DNA of 33,465 bases from Planctomycetota bacterium (GTDB taxonomy: Bacteria; Planctomycetota; Phycisphaerae; Phycisphaerales; Phycisphaeraceae): positions 1 through 33,465 of the forward strand of contig JAJRRS010000042.1 of NCBI GenBank assembly GCA_024279275.1, read 5' to 3'. Every line of letters begins with the position of its first letter. Positions within the stretch are counted from its first letter, which is position 1. The position numbers and the translations under genes were made by a program. This document shows, one piece after another, positions 1 through 8,660 of the stretch. The notes under the pieces are model-generated. The model had not been told where the DNA came from and did not search any database. It saw only the letters and a list, made by a program, of their open reading frames with translations.

Positions 1-1012
<1,012 letters not shown>

Positions 1013-1026
1013 GGTGGGTCTCCTTA

Positions 1027-1419
1027 CTACGCGGGGTTGCGCATCACGGTGTGGGAGCCTTCGGCGGGTTCCTTAATTGTGTTTGCTTCGTCTACGTCGA
1101 TCGAAATTAGTGTCAGTTCATCACCACCGACCGGATCAACTCGGCACGAGCCACAGGTGCAGGGGTCGGACCAGTTTTCACTGGACCAGTTCCGGCCACA
1201 CTCAAGGCAATGCAGTTCCCAGGGTAGGAGCGTCAGGGATAATTCAGCCCCATCAAATTCGGTGTCGTCGGTGGCGGCGTGCCAGGCAAACTGCATGGCG
1301 TCGGGTTCGATCGCCTGGAGTGGGCCGACACACACGAGAACGGACTTCACCAACGCGCCATCGGGGACGTTGTCACGGACCAACCCAAGCAGTGACCTGG
1401 CGATTGAAAGCTCATGCAT
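1027..1419 (-). CDS. hypA: Hydrogenase nickel-insertion chaperone HypA
   Basis: A 130-residue protein that supplies Ni to NiFe-hydrogenase precursors with HypB. I chose the ATG at 1419, giving the N-terminus MHELSIARSLLGLV, because Met1-His2-Glu3 is the family's nickel-binding start. A longer frame up to 1488 would bury this motif. A GGAG lies 7 bases upstream. The structural zinc site is visible as CLEC and then CTCGSC near residues 76-99. The length is a little above the usual 110-120 because of a short C-terminal tail. The start overlaps the protease stop by 8 bases, which suggests translational coupling. Confidence 0.95.
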   Translation of the reverse strand: MHELSIARSLLGLVRDNVPDGALVKSVLVCVGPLQAIEPDAMQFAWHAATDDTEFDGAELSLTLLPWELHCLECGRNWSSENWSDPCTCGSCRVDPVGGDELTLISIDVDEANTIKEPAEGSHTVMRNPA

Positions 1420-1927
1420 GCTGCTGCTCCGGGGTTGGGGTGGACCAGAGATCAGCGTGCTTAAGTACAAGGCTGACGGCGGAAGCAACGGCCTTCGGCA
1501 GGTAGTCGCTTTGAGGCTGACCGACTTGTGCAGGCTCGATGCAGACGGCGATCAGACGGACGCGCGATGGGAGCAGGTCCAGCCGTTCGGCGAGGTCCAG
1601 TTGCATCGCGATGGATAGGCCGTGGGTGCTCATCGTGTCGTCATTCACAAGTCCCGGTCGATCGGGGCTGAACCAGTCGATGTCCAACACACGCCCCGGA
1701 TCCAAACCGGGGGTATCCGGGGCATGCACAGCATCGACGAGAATCAATCCGTCCTTGCCCGACAGGTAATCCAGCAACGCCGCTGGCCTGATATCCAGAT
1801 CGACCACCTCGACGCTCGGAAGTGAGTGGCTGCGTAGTGCGCGCGCGACCAGCGGGCCGAACGCATCGTCAGACGCCATCACGTTGCCACAGGCGGCGAC
1901 CAGGATTGTTTGGCCGGGGTCATTCAT
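1412..1927 (-). CDS. Hydrogenase maturation protease (peptidase M52 / HycI-HoxW type)
   Basis: A 171-residue nickel-dependent endopeptidase that removes the C-terminal peptide of the large subunit after the NiFe site is assembled. The family signature ILVAACGNVMASDDAFGP is at the N-terminus (usual form GxGN...DD..G), with the conserved Asp in the DD pair. A second conserved Asp follows in VDLDIRPAALLDYL, and then ILVDAVHAP. I chose the ATG at 1927 (MNDPGQTILVAA) because it starts directly before the signature and sits 4 bases after the large-subunit stop. An upstream extension would overlap hydA. Its substrate is almost certainly the adjacent alpha subunit. The symbol is left blank because naming differs by hydrogenase group. 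Confidence 0.9.
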   Translation of the reverse strand: MNDPGQTILVAACGNVMASDDAFGPLVARALRSHSLPSVEVVDLDIRPAALLDYLSGKDGLILVDAVHAPDTPGLDPGRVLDIDWFSPDRPGLVNDDTMSTHGLSIAMQLDLAERLDLLPSRVRLIAVCIEPAQVGQPQSDYLPKAVASAVSLVLKHADLWSTPTPEQQHA

Positions 1928-1931
1928 TACG

Positions 1932-3326
1932 TTACTTCCCACCTGACGCGCCAACCGGCAACGAGGCACTGATCTTTCCGCCTCGCCAGTCACGGGTGAA
2001 CTTCAGGAAATGCACCGAACAACTGATGCACGGGTCGTAGTTGCGGATCAGGTGTTCGCAGCGCATCGCGGCCTCTTCATCACTCACGTCGACAAGCAAC
2101 TGAGCCAACTCACGCAAGTCCGACTCGATCGTGATCTGGTTCTGTGCGGTCGGCGGAACGATGTGGGCCGACTTGATCGAGCCGTCGGCTTCGGTTTCGT
2201 ACTCGTGCCAGCATGTGCCGCGCGGCGCTTCGGTGCCGTGCGCGCCCCAACCCGCGCGGGGGGTGATCGGCACACGGCTGATCTTGGGGAGTTTGTAGTT
2301 ACGGATGATGTCCGCCGAGATCGCCAGCGCGTGGACAATCTCGATCCCCCGGGCCGGGAGGCTCAGGAAGTTATTGCACCAGGGCAGTTGCTGGCCTACA
2401 AGATCGCAGACCTTGGGCAGCAATTCTTGAGCGCGTGAGTGCAGGCCATCATGCTTGAGATTTAGCCGGGCCAGCGGTCCGACCAGGTATTCACCGCGTC
2501 CCTTGATGATGGATTGCAGGGCGGTGGAGTGTTCGACGTGGCGTTCTTCGATGGCGTTACCGAACTCTTCCTGCGTGACGTCCAGCCCCTTGTTGCTGAT
2601 GAGTCCGCCGAGGTTCATCGGATACCCCTCGTCGGGGTTGAGGCAGACGAACTCGTAATCGCGCACCAGGTCCGGGTAGGTGATGTGCTCGGCGAGGAAA
2701 AGGGTCAGGTTGCACATCAGGTCAAGACAGGCCTCAATCTCCGGCAGCAGGTCCATCATCGCCTTGGGGTCCGGGGCCTTGTAGAACCCGCCGACGCAGA
2801 CGTTCACCGGGTGGATACTGCGACCGGCGACGACGTCCATCAGGGTGTTGCCGAGTTTCTTGATACGCAGCGCCTGCTTGACCGTATCGCCGTGGTCCTC
2901 CGCCATGCTGATCGCGCTCTCATAGCCCAGGAAATCGGGCAGGTGGAGCATGAACATGTGCAGGGCGTGACTCTCGATCCATTCGCCACAATACAGGATG
3001 TCGCGCAACGAACGAATCTCGGGCGTGACATCATCGAAAACGCCCATCGCTTTTTCCAGCGCGTGGCACGACCCCATCTGATAAGCGATCGGGCAGATCC
3101 CGCAGATCCGTGCGGTGATGTCGGGCACCTCCTTGAAGTCCCTGCCACGCAGGAAGGCTTCGTAGAACCTTGGGGGTTCGTAGATTTCCAGGTGGACTTT
3201 TTCAACCTGGTCGCCGTTCATCACCAGGTGCAGTGCGCCTTCGCCCTCGACCCGGGCCAGTGCACCGACTCGGATGGTGCGTGTGCTGTTATTTTTTTTC
3301 TTGTTTTTCGAGTCTTTCATATTCAT
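1932..3326 (-). CDS. hydA: Group 3b NiFe hydrogenase, large (alpha) subunit
   Basis: The 464-residue catalytic subunit that holds the NiFe(CN)2CO site. The proximal motif L1 is ARICGICPIAYQMGSCHALE and the distal motif L2 is DPCISCSVHFL, so all four Cys ligands are present. L2 is followed by 25 residues that the neighbouring protease should remove after the His. Cytoplasmic group 3b enzymes couple H2 and NADP(H), and in some organisms reduce sulfur. The assignment rests on sequence character and on the exact four-gene order beta-gamma-delta-alpha. The ATG at 3326 has AGGCGAG just upstream; a second ATG at 3320 is possible. The start lies inside hydD (38-base overlap). The overlapped N-terminus is Lys/Asn-rich and contains an A8 run. 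Confidence 0.93.
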   Translation of the reverse strand: MNMKDSKNKKKNNSTRTIRVGALARVEGEGALHLVMNGDQVEKVHLEIYEPPRFYEAFLRGRDFKEVPDITARICGICPIAYQMGSCHALEKAMGVFDDVTPEIRSLRDILYCGEWIESHALHMFMLHLPDFLGYESAISMAEDHGDTVKQALRIKKLGNTLMDVVAGRSIHPVNVCVGGFYKAPDPKAMMDLLPEIEACLDLMCNLTLFLAEHITYPDLVRDYEFVCLNPDEGYPMNLGGLISNKGLDVTQEEFGNAIEERHVEHSTALQSIIKGRGEYLVGPLARLNLKHDGLHSRAQELLPKVCDLVGQQLPWCNNFLSLPARGIEIVHALAISADIIRNYKLPKISRVPITPRAGWGAHGTEAPRGTCWHEYETEADGSIKSAHIVPPTAQNQITIESDLRELAQLLVDVSDEEAAMRCEHLIRNYDPCISCSVHFLKFTRDWRGGKISASLPVGASGGK

Positions 3327-4110
3327 CACTCGCCTGCTTAAAGGGTTCGAGGTAGCCGTTATAGGTACGGAGCATCCGCTTCATGTCGCGGTTGGTCTGG
3401 CCAAGCTCGCCGGTGAGCTTGCCGCCCAGAGCGTTGATGTTGGGTTGGTCCATCGGGCCAAAGCAGCCGTAGCAAGCCCGCGAGCAGCTTGGGCACAGCG
3501 CGCCGCAGCCGGCCTGCGTGATCGGGCCGAGGCAGGGTTCACCCTTGGAAACAAGGACGCAAGGCAGGCCCCGGCGTTTGCACTCTATGCACACGCTGTA
3601 CGACGGGATGTTGGGTTTGCGTCCAGCCAGCAGTGCCGTGATGACTTCCAATAGCTGGTCGCCGCTGATCGGACAGCCGCGCAACTCGAAATCGACAAAC
3701 ACATGCGCCGCAACCGGGGTCGAGGTTTCCAGTGTCTTGAGGTACTCGGGACTTGGATAAACCAGGCTCGCGTATTCCTTGACATCGGCCCAGTTGCGCA
3801 GCGACTGGATCCCCCCGGAGGTTGCGCAGGCGCCGATCGCGATCAGGTACTTGCACTCTCGGCGGACCTGATGCACGCGCTCCTCTTCCTCGGGCGTCGA
3901 GATGCTGCCCTCGATCAGCCCGATGTCGTAAGGCGGAGGAAGAACACGGCGTCGGGCCTCTAAGAAGAATGCAATCTCCACAGCGTTAGCGATATCAAGA
4001 AGTTCGTCCTCAAGATTCAGCAGCGTCAACTGGCAGCCGTCGCAGCTCGAGAACTTGTAGACCGCCAGCTTGGGTTTGTCCGTCTGGACGGGGATGGTAA
4101 TGCCTGACAT
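3289..4110 (-). CDS. hydD: Group 3b NiFe hydrogenase, small (delta) subunit
   Basis: A 273-residue electron-transfer subunit carrying iron-sulfur clusters. KFSSCDGCQLTLLNLEDELL near residues 20-39 supplies the first two ligands of the proximal cluster. GACATSGGIQSLRN and RGCPISGDQLLEVI follow. The C-terminal half has CIECKRRGLPC, GEPCLGPITQAGCGALCPSC and CYGCFGP, enough Cys for the medial and distal clusters. There is no Tat signal, as expected for a cytoplasmic group 3 enzyme. AAGGAG is 8 bases before the ATG, and the gene begins 2 bases after the gamma subunit. The last residues are Lys-rich and overlap the start of hydA. Confidence 0.93.
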   Translation of the reverse strand: MSGITIPVQTDKPKLAVYKFSSCDGCQLTLLNLEDELLDIANAVEIAFFLEARRRVLPPPYDIGLIEGSISTPEEEERVHQVRRECKYLIAIGACATSGGIQSLRNWADVKEYASLVYPSPEYLKTLETSTPVAAHVFVDFELRGCPISGDQLLEVITALLAGRKPNIPSYSVCIECKRRGLPCVLVSKGEPCLGPITQAGCGALCPSCSRACYGCFGPMDQPNINALGGKLTGELGQTNRDMKRMLRTYNGYLEPFKQASDEYERLEKQEKK

Positions 4111-4112
4111 GG

Positions 4113-4988
4113 TTAGATCTCCTTCCTTCCAAAGACGCCACTGATCTCATCAAACGAGAAGACCGGGCCGTCGGTGCAGACAAATTTACGCCCGTACTGG
4201 CAGTGGCCGCAGCGTCCGAAGCCGCAGTTCATGTTGCGTTCGAGGCTGATGTATACCTGTTGCGCGGGGACATGCAGTTGCAGAAACTGCCAGGCCGCGA
4301 CGCGGTTGAGGATCGGCGGACCGCAGACCAGCACCACAGTCTTCTGCGCATCCACGCGGATACGTTGCAGCAGATTGGTAACGACCCCAACGGGACCAAC
4401 CCATCCGCCGGTCGCGTTGTCGACGGTGACGAGAACCTGGATCGACTCATCCTCGGTCCACTGATCCAACTCCGACCCAAAGACGCGATCATCTGGGGAG
4501 CGGCAGCCATACAGAAGCATGACTCGGCCAAACTCTTTGCGGTGGCGCAGCAGCGAGTAGATTGCCGGCCGCATCGGTGCCAACCCGATCCCGCCAGCGA
4601 CGATGACGACGTCCTGGCCTTTCATCGCTTCCAACGGCCAACCTCGACCAAACGGCCCACGGATCCCGACCACACCGCCGACGCCCAGGCGTTGGATCGC
4701 CCGTGTGACGGAACCAACCACCCGGATGGTGTGATCGATCGTGTCGGTTTCTTCCGGATCACTGCTGATCGAAATCGCAGCCTCGCCGACGCCGGGGACG
4801 TACAGCATGTTGAACTGCCCGGGAAGGAAGCGGTAGTTGTCCCGGTGGATCTCATCGACAAACCGCATCTTGAATGTCAACGTATTGAAATTCTCTTCGT
4901 TGATCGAGATGATCTCGGCGGCAACCGGGACCCATGTGTCCAGCCCGCAGACCGGGGCGGGGCGTGTTTCTGTTATCAGTGAGGTCAT
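4113..4988 (-). CDS. hydG: Group 3b hydrogenase, flavin/NAD(P)-binding (gamma) subunit
   Basis: A 291-residue ferredoxin-NADP reductase-like protein that passes electrons between NAD(P)H and the FeS chain. The N-terminal FAD domain includes RFLPGQFNMLYVPGVGEAAISISS (residues about 53-76; the flavin motif normally reads RxYS). The nucleotide-binding domain follows with VVIVAGGIGLAPMRP and LVCGPP. A C-terminal 2Fe-2S site is seen as NCGFGRCGHCQYGRKFVC, like the electron-transfer subunit of dihydroorotate dehydrogenase. Its start overlaps the beta-subunit stop as ATGA. In group 3b enzymes this subunit gives NADP(H) specificity; the nucleotide preference cannot be read with certainty here. Confidence 0.92.
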   Translation of the reverse strand: MTSLITETRPAPVCGLDTWVPVAAEIISINEENFNTLTFKMRFVDEIHRDNYRFLPGQFNMLYVPGVGEAAISISSDPEETDTIDHTIRVVGSVTRAIQRLGVGGVVGIRGPFGRGWPLEAMKGQDVVIVAGGIGLAPMRPAIYSLLRHRKEFGRVMLLYGCRSPDDRVFGSELDQWTEDESIQVLVTVDNATGGWVGPVGVVTNLLQRIRVDAQKTVVLVCGPPILNRVAAWQFLQLHVPAQQVYISLERNMNCGFGRCGHCQYGRKFVCTDGPVFSFDEISGVFGRKEI

Positions 4989-6175
4989 ACCGTCAACCCC
5001 CTTTCAGTTTGGCGTTTTCCGCCGTTGTTGCTTGCGTCCGGGTGATCCCGCAGGATCGCCGCCTGCTCGGTTATGTCGATCCCGACCGGGCACCAGGTAA
5101 TGCACCGCCCGCAGCCAACGCAGCCGGAGCTGCCGAACTGATCCCACCATGTGCCCAGCTTGTGCCGCATCCAGTGGCGATACCTTGCACGCAGGGAACT
5201 GCGCACCGACCCCGCAGTGGTGTAGCTGAACTGGTGCGTGAAGCAGGACTCCCAATGCCGGGTTCGGCTGGCCACGTTGGTTGCCAGATCATTCGAGTCG
5301 GTAACGGTCGAGCAGAAGCATGTCGGGCAGACCATCGTGCAGTTGGAACATGCCATGCAGCGCTTGGCGACTTCGTCCCAGGACGGGTGATCGATCTGAT
5401 CGTCCAGAAGCTCCTTAAGCCCGTCGGTGTCGATGTGCCGACCCATACGCTCGCACGCCTGATCGATCTTTAGTTGACTCAGTTCGATCTCCGACGGCGA
5501 GGGGTCACGCACCGGAAGCTCATTGACAATTGCCCGGCCGTCATCTGACCCGGCGCGGAGGATGAACCCCCCACCCAGTTCGGTCATCGACAAGTCAAAG
5601 CCTTCTTTGGCGCGTGGGCCGGTGCCCATCGAGTCGCAGAAGCAGGTCGCGCTCGGTTGCGTGCAGTTCACCGCGATCAGCAGCGACTGCTTGCGTGCCT
5701 GGTTGTAGTAGGTGTCGGCCTCACATCGGTGAGATACCCCCTCGTCGTTGTAGCCGAACACGCGGTCCTGCACATGGATCGCGGCCAGATCGCAGGGCCT
5801 GATCCCAAGGATCGCCAGCTTCGGCGGCTTGGGCGCGGTGCGATCCAGCACAAAACGCTTGCCCTCCACATGCATCGCCACCAGCTCCAGCTTCGGCGGG
5901 AAGAAAAACCGTTTGGGGCTGTCCTGCCCAACAACGTAATTAAAAGGCCTGCTTAACGGGTCGTCGATCAGCCTGTACTTGCCGGGCCCCATCTCGTCAC
6001 GCACGCCCGAAGCGATCTCATCCACACTTACAATCTCAGAAAAAGTAATCACCCCGTCCCGGACAACCGGCGCGACGACCGTGTACCCCTTGGCACACAG
6101 CGTGCTTATCATGTGGCCCAGTCCCTGTAGCGAGAGGAACCAGACGTCCTTAATCCCTTGTTCTGCGCCGATCAT
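4985..6175 (-). CDS. hydB: Group 3b hydrogenase, 4Fe-4S dicluster (beta) subunit
   Basis: A 396-residue iron-sulfur subunit that links the flavin subunit to the small subunit. Two C-terminal 4Fe-4S motifs are clear: [16 protein letters not shown] near residues 275-290 and [16 protein letters not shown] near 350-365. The N-terminal part includes the family features [29 protein letters not shown] and [22 protein letters not shown] lies 6 bases before the ATG at 6175, and 22 bases separate it from hypE. It is the first structural gene, directly behind the hypFCDE block. Confidence 0.92.
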   Translation of the reverse strand: MIGAEQGIKDVWFLSLQGLGHMISTLCAKGYTVVAPVVRDGVITFSEIVSVDEIASGVRDEMGPGKYRLIDDPLSRPFNYVVGQDSPKRFFFPPKLELVAMHVEGKRFVLDRTAPKPPKLAILGIRPCDLAAIHVQDRVFGYNDEGVSHRCEADTYYNQARKQSLLIAVNCTQPSATCFCDSMGTGPRAKEGFDLSMTELGGGFILRAGSDDGRAIVNELPVRDPSPSEIELSQLKIDQACERMGRHIDTDGLKELLDDQIDHPSWDEVAKRCMACSNCTMVCPTCFCSTVTDSNDLATNVASRTRHWESCFTHQFSYTTAGSVRSSLRARYRHWMRHKLGTWWDQFGSSGCVGCGRCITWCPVGIDITEQAAILRDHPDASNNGGKRQTERGLTV

Positions 6176-6197
6176 CGCCGACTCCTTTCCGCATTGA

Positions 6198-7268
6198 CTA
6201 ACAAATCCGTGGCAACTGTTCCCCGTAGGGTTTCTGAATAATCCGCCGACCGCCGATCAGTGTGTGCAACTCGCACAAACCGTCTTCGACACCGCCGACG
6301 TGCCCGATGATTCTTGCGCCCTCCCCCAATGGGTGGCTACGCATCACAGCGAGCGCGGCATCGGCTTCGTAGGGCCGAACAACCACCACGACTTTCCCCT
6401 CGTTGGCCACCTCTAATGGGTCAAGCCCAAGCATGTCTGCGGCGTGCTGCGCCTCGGGACGGACCGGGATGCGCGCTTCATCCAGCGTCACACGCCAACC
6501 ACTATCACGCGCAAGATCACAGGCCACACCCGCCAGCCCAGACCGTGTCGCATCCCGCATAAATAGCACGTCCGGCACCTTCTTAAGCAGCGTCTGGATC
6601 AGCCCGTTCAAGGGTGCCGCATCAGTCCGCAAGACGCTTTTAACCTTCGGCATCTCGCGGGCCAGCATCACCACCAACCCGTGCTCGCCGATCGGGCCGT
6701 TGACGATCAACACGTCGCCTGGATTAACACGCTTTGGCGAAAGTGTTCGGCCTTGCGGAACACGCGCCACCCCGGCGGTCGTGATATAGACCCCGTCGGC
6801 CTGTCCACGACCCACAACTTTCGTGTCCCCGGTCACCACGGACACACCCGCTTCTTCGCCGGCCTGCGCGATCGAATCGATCACCTGTGCCAGGTCAGAC
6901 ATCTCGAAGCCTTCGGCCAGGATCAGACTCAGCGCGATCCCCACCGGATCGCCGCCGCAGACCGCCAGGTCGTTAACCGTTCCGCACACCGCCAGCCGTC
7001 CGATGTCCCCGCCGGGGAATTTCCAGGGCTGAACGACGTAGCTGTCGATCGTCATCGCAAGCTTGTCCGTCCCGGTTGCCGCGAGCGTTGCGGAATCAAG
7101 CAGCCCACCCATCAGATCGTTACCCAGGCGTGGCAGGATCAGGTTGTCGAGCAACTCGTCGGTCAACTGCCCACCCCCGCCGTGTGCGAGCGTGACCCGC
7201 CCGCGCGGTTTGTCGTTGCCTTCGGCAAGTCGATGATTCGTATCTGTGATAGGGGCGGCGTGCGTCAT
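6198..7268 (-). CDS. hypE: Carbamoyl dehydratase HypE (cyanide-ligand synthesis)
   Basis: A 356-residue PurM/ThiL-fold enzyme that takes the carbamoyl group from HypF onto its C-terminal Cys and dehydrates it with ATP to a thiocyanate, the source of the CN ligands. The C-terminus is PRIC, which is the acceptor Cys. TLAHGGGGQLTDEL is near residues 26-39. Other family motifs are TIDSYVVQPWKFPGGDIGRLA, GTVNDLAVCGG and VVTGDTKVV. GGAGG is 7 bases before the ATG, which overlaps the hypD stop as ATGA. Length and motifs are normal. Confidence 0.96.
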   Translation of the reverse strand: MTHAAPITDTNHRLAEGNDKPRGRVTLAHGGGGQLTDELLDNLILPRLGNDLMGGLLDSATLAATGTDKLAMTIDSYVVQPWKFPGGDIGRLAVCGTVNDLAVCGGDPVGIALSLILAEGFEMSDLAQVIDSIAQAGEEAGVSVVTGDTKVVGRGQADGVYITTAGVARVPQGRTLSPKRVNPGDVLIVNGPIGEHGLVVMLAREMPKVKSVLRTDAAPLNGLIQTLLKKVPDVLFMRDATRSGLAGVACDLARDSGWRVTLDEARIPVRPEAQHAADMLGLDPLEVANEGKVVVVVRPYEADAALAVMRSHPLGEGARIIGHVGGVEDGLCELHTLIGGRRIIQKPYGEQLPRIC

Positions 7269-8431
7269 GGCTGAACCTCCAATACGGATGGCTTGCCGGT
7301 CTTGGGATCACGGCGTCTCATCGAAGCCAACCGGCGCCGCTTGGGGACACCGACCCGGTGGTACTTGAACCACGCCTGGCAGGTGCCTTCGGAACTGACC
7401 ATGCAAGGCCCGATTGGATTCGTCGGCGTGCAGCCATTATCAAACAGCACGCACTGCGGCGGAGTCACCGCCCCGGTAATCACCTCGCCGCAGCGGCAGC
7501 CCTTAGGCTCACGATCTTTCGGTTGACTGAGGTTGAATCTCGCCTGCGCATCGAACGTCCGGTACGCATCACGCAACACCAAGCCGCTGCCGGGGATTGT
7601 TCCCAGGCCACGCCAGCGCACGTCGGCAAGCTCGAATACTTTTTTCACCAATGCCCGTGCCGACGGGTTCCCGTGCTCGGCGACCGCTTGAGGATACTGA
7701 TTGATTAATTCCGCACGGCCCTCACCGACAAGCCTGACAAGGTCAACCAGAGCCTCGGGGATCTGTTCGTCCTCGAACCCACCCACCACACAGGGCAGGT
7801 TGTATTGTTTGACGATCGGATCGAACTCGCGCCAGCCGGTGATCACCGACACGTGCCCCGGCAGCAGGAACCCGTCAACATGCACCGTGCCGCTATCCAA
7901 CAACGCGGTCACGGCTGGCATCACCAGCTTGTGGCTGGCCAACACCGTGAAGTTTCCCAAACCCATCCGCTTGGCATAATCAACAGCGGCGGCGGTCGCG
8001 GGGGTCGTTGTCTCGAAACCGACAGCGGCGAAAACGATTTGTTTTCCAGGTGATTCCTGGGCCAGCGTCACCGCATCCATACTGGAATAGATCACGCGAA
8101 CATCGGCACCGTCACCGCGCGCCTTCTCCAGACTGCCACGTGCGCCGGGGACGCGGAGCATGTCGCCGTAGGTGCAAACGATGACGTCGTGATCGACCGC
8201 CAACGCGATCAGCATGTCGATGTCACTCTGGGCGGTGACGCAGACCGGGCAGCCCGGGCCGCTCAGCAGGTTGACGTTCTTGGGCAGCAGGCTCCGCAAG
8301 CCGCTGCGAAAAACGCTCATCGTGTGCGTGCCACAGACCTCCATGAAGGCGACATCGCGACCGACTTCCGACGCGAGTTGGTTGAGACGTTTGAGCGACT
8401 TCAGTCTGATTGTTGGCTTACCAGGATTCAT
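7265..8431 (-). CDS. hypD: Hydrogenase Fe(CN)2CO assembly protein HypD
   Basis: A 388-residue scaffold that, with HypC, builds the Fe(CN)2CO unit and carries a 4Fe-4S cluster. The hallmarks are FMEVCGTHT, LLSGPGCPVCV, AAVGFETTTPAT, LLPGHVSVITG, GCRCGEVITG and the C-terminal Cys set near FDNGCTPTNPIGPC and GTCQAWF. Two ATGs, at 8437 and 8431, are possible. I prefer 8431 (MNPGKPTIRLK) because CCGGAGG then sits 6 bases upstream, whereas it directly abuts 8437. Both starts overlap the hypC 3' end. Confidence 0.95.
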   Translation of the reverse strand: MNPGKPTIRLKSLKRLNQLASEVGRDVAFMEVCGTHTMSVFRSGLRSLLPKNVNLLSGPGCPVCVTAQSDIDMLIALAVDHDVIVCTYGDMLRVPGARGSLEKARGDGADVRVIYSSMDAVTLAQESPGKQIVFAAVGFETTTPATAAAVDYAKRMGLGNFTVLASHKLVMPAVTALLDSGTVHVDGFLLPGHVSVITGWREFDPIVKQYNLPCVVGGFEDEQIPEALVDLVRLVGEGRAELINQYPQAVAEHGNPSARALVKKVFELADVRWRGLGTIPGSGLVLRDAYRTFDAQARFNLSQPKDREPKGCRCGEVITGAVTPPQCVLFDNGCTPTNPIGPCMVSSEGTCQAWFKYHRVGVPKRRRLASMRRRDPKTGKPSVLEVQP

Positions 8432-8660
8432 CGACATCCTCCGGCAAGGGTTCAGCCAGGTCTTTGAGTACCGCCCATGTGGCTTCTGCCTGGTGACGGT
8501 CCAATTTCTTAATCACGAACCCGGCGTGGACCAGGACCCAATCACCGACCTTTGCCTCGGGCGCGAACAGCGTCTGCACCGGGACAAGGTTGCCGTGCAG
8601 GTCGGCCACGCCTTGGTCGCCCTCACGTTCGACCAGTTTTGCGGGTACTGCCAGACACAT
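8418..8660 (-). CDS. hypC: Hydrogenase assembly chaperone HypC
   Basis: An 80-residue HypC/HupF chaperone beginning MCLAVPAKLVE. Cys2 is the essential residue that binds iron and contacts the large-subunit precursor. VGDWVLVHAGFVIKKLD is the conserved core. It partners with HypD and then hands the Fe(CN)2CO unit to the alpha subunit. The ATG overlaps the hypF stop by one base (TGATG) and the 3' end overlaps hypD, so translation of hypF, hypC and hypD is probably coupled. Confidence 0.95.
   Translation of the reverse strand: MCLAVPAKLVEREGDQGVADLHGNLVPVQTLFAPEAKVGDWVLVHAGFVIKKLDRHQAEATWAVLKDLAEPLPEDVDESW

Noticed and set aside
2514-3341. Plus-strand frame of about 275 codons opposite the hydrogenase large subunit
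   Set aside because: The minus-strand protein has complete NiFe ligand motifs; the mirror frame has none of any family.
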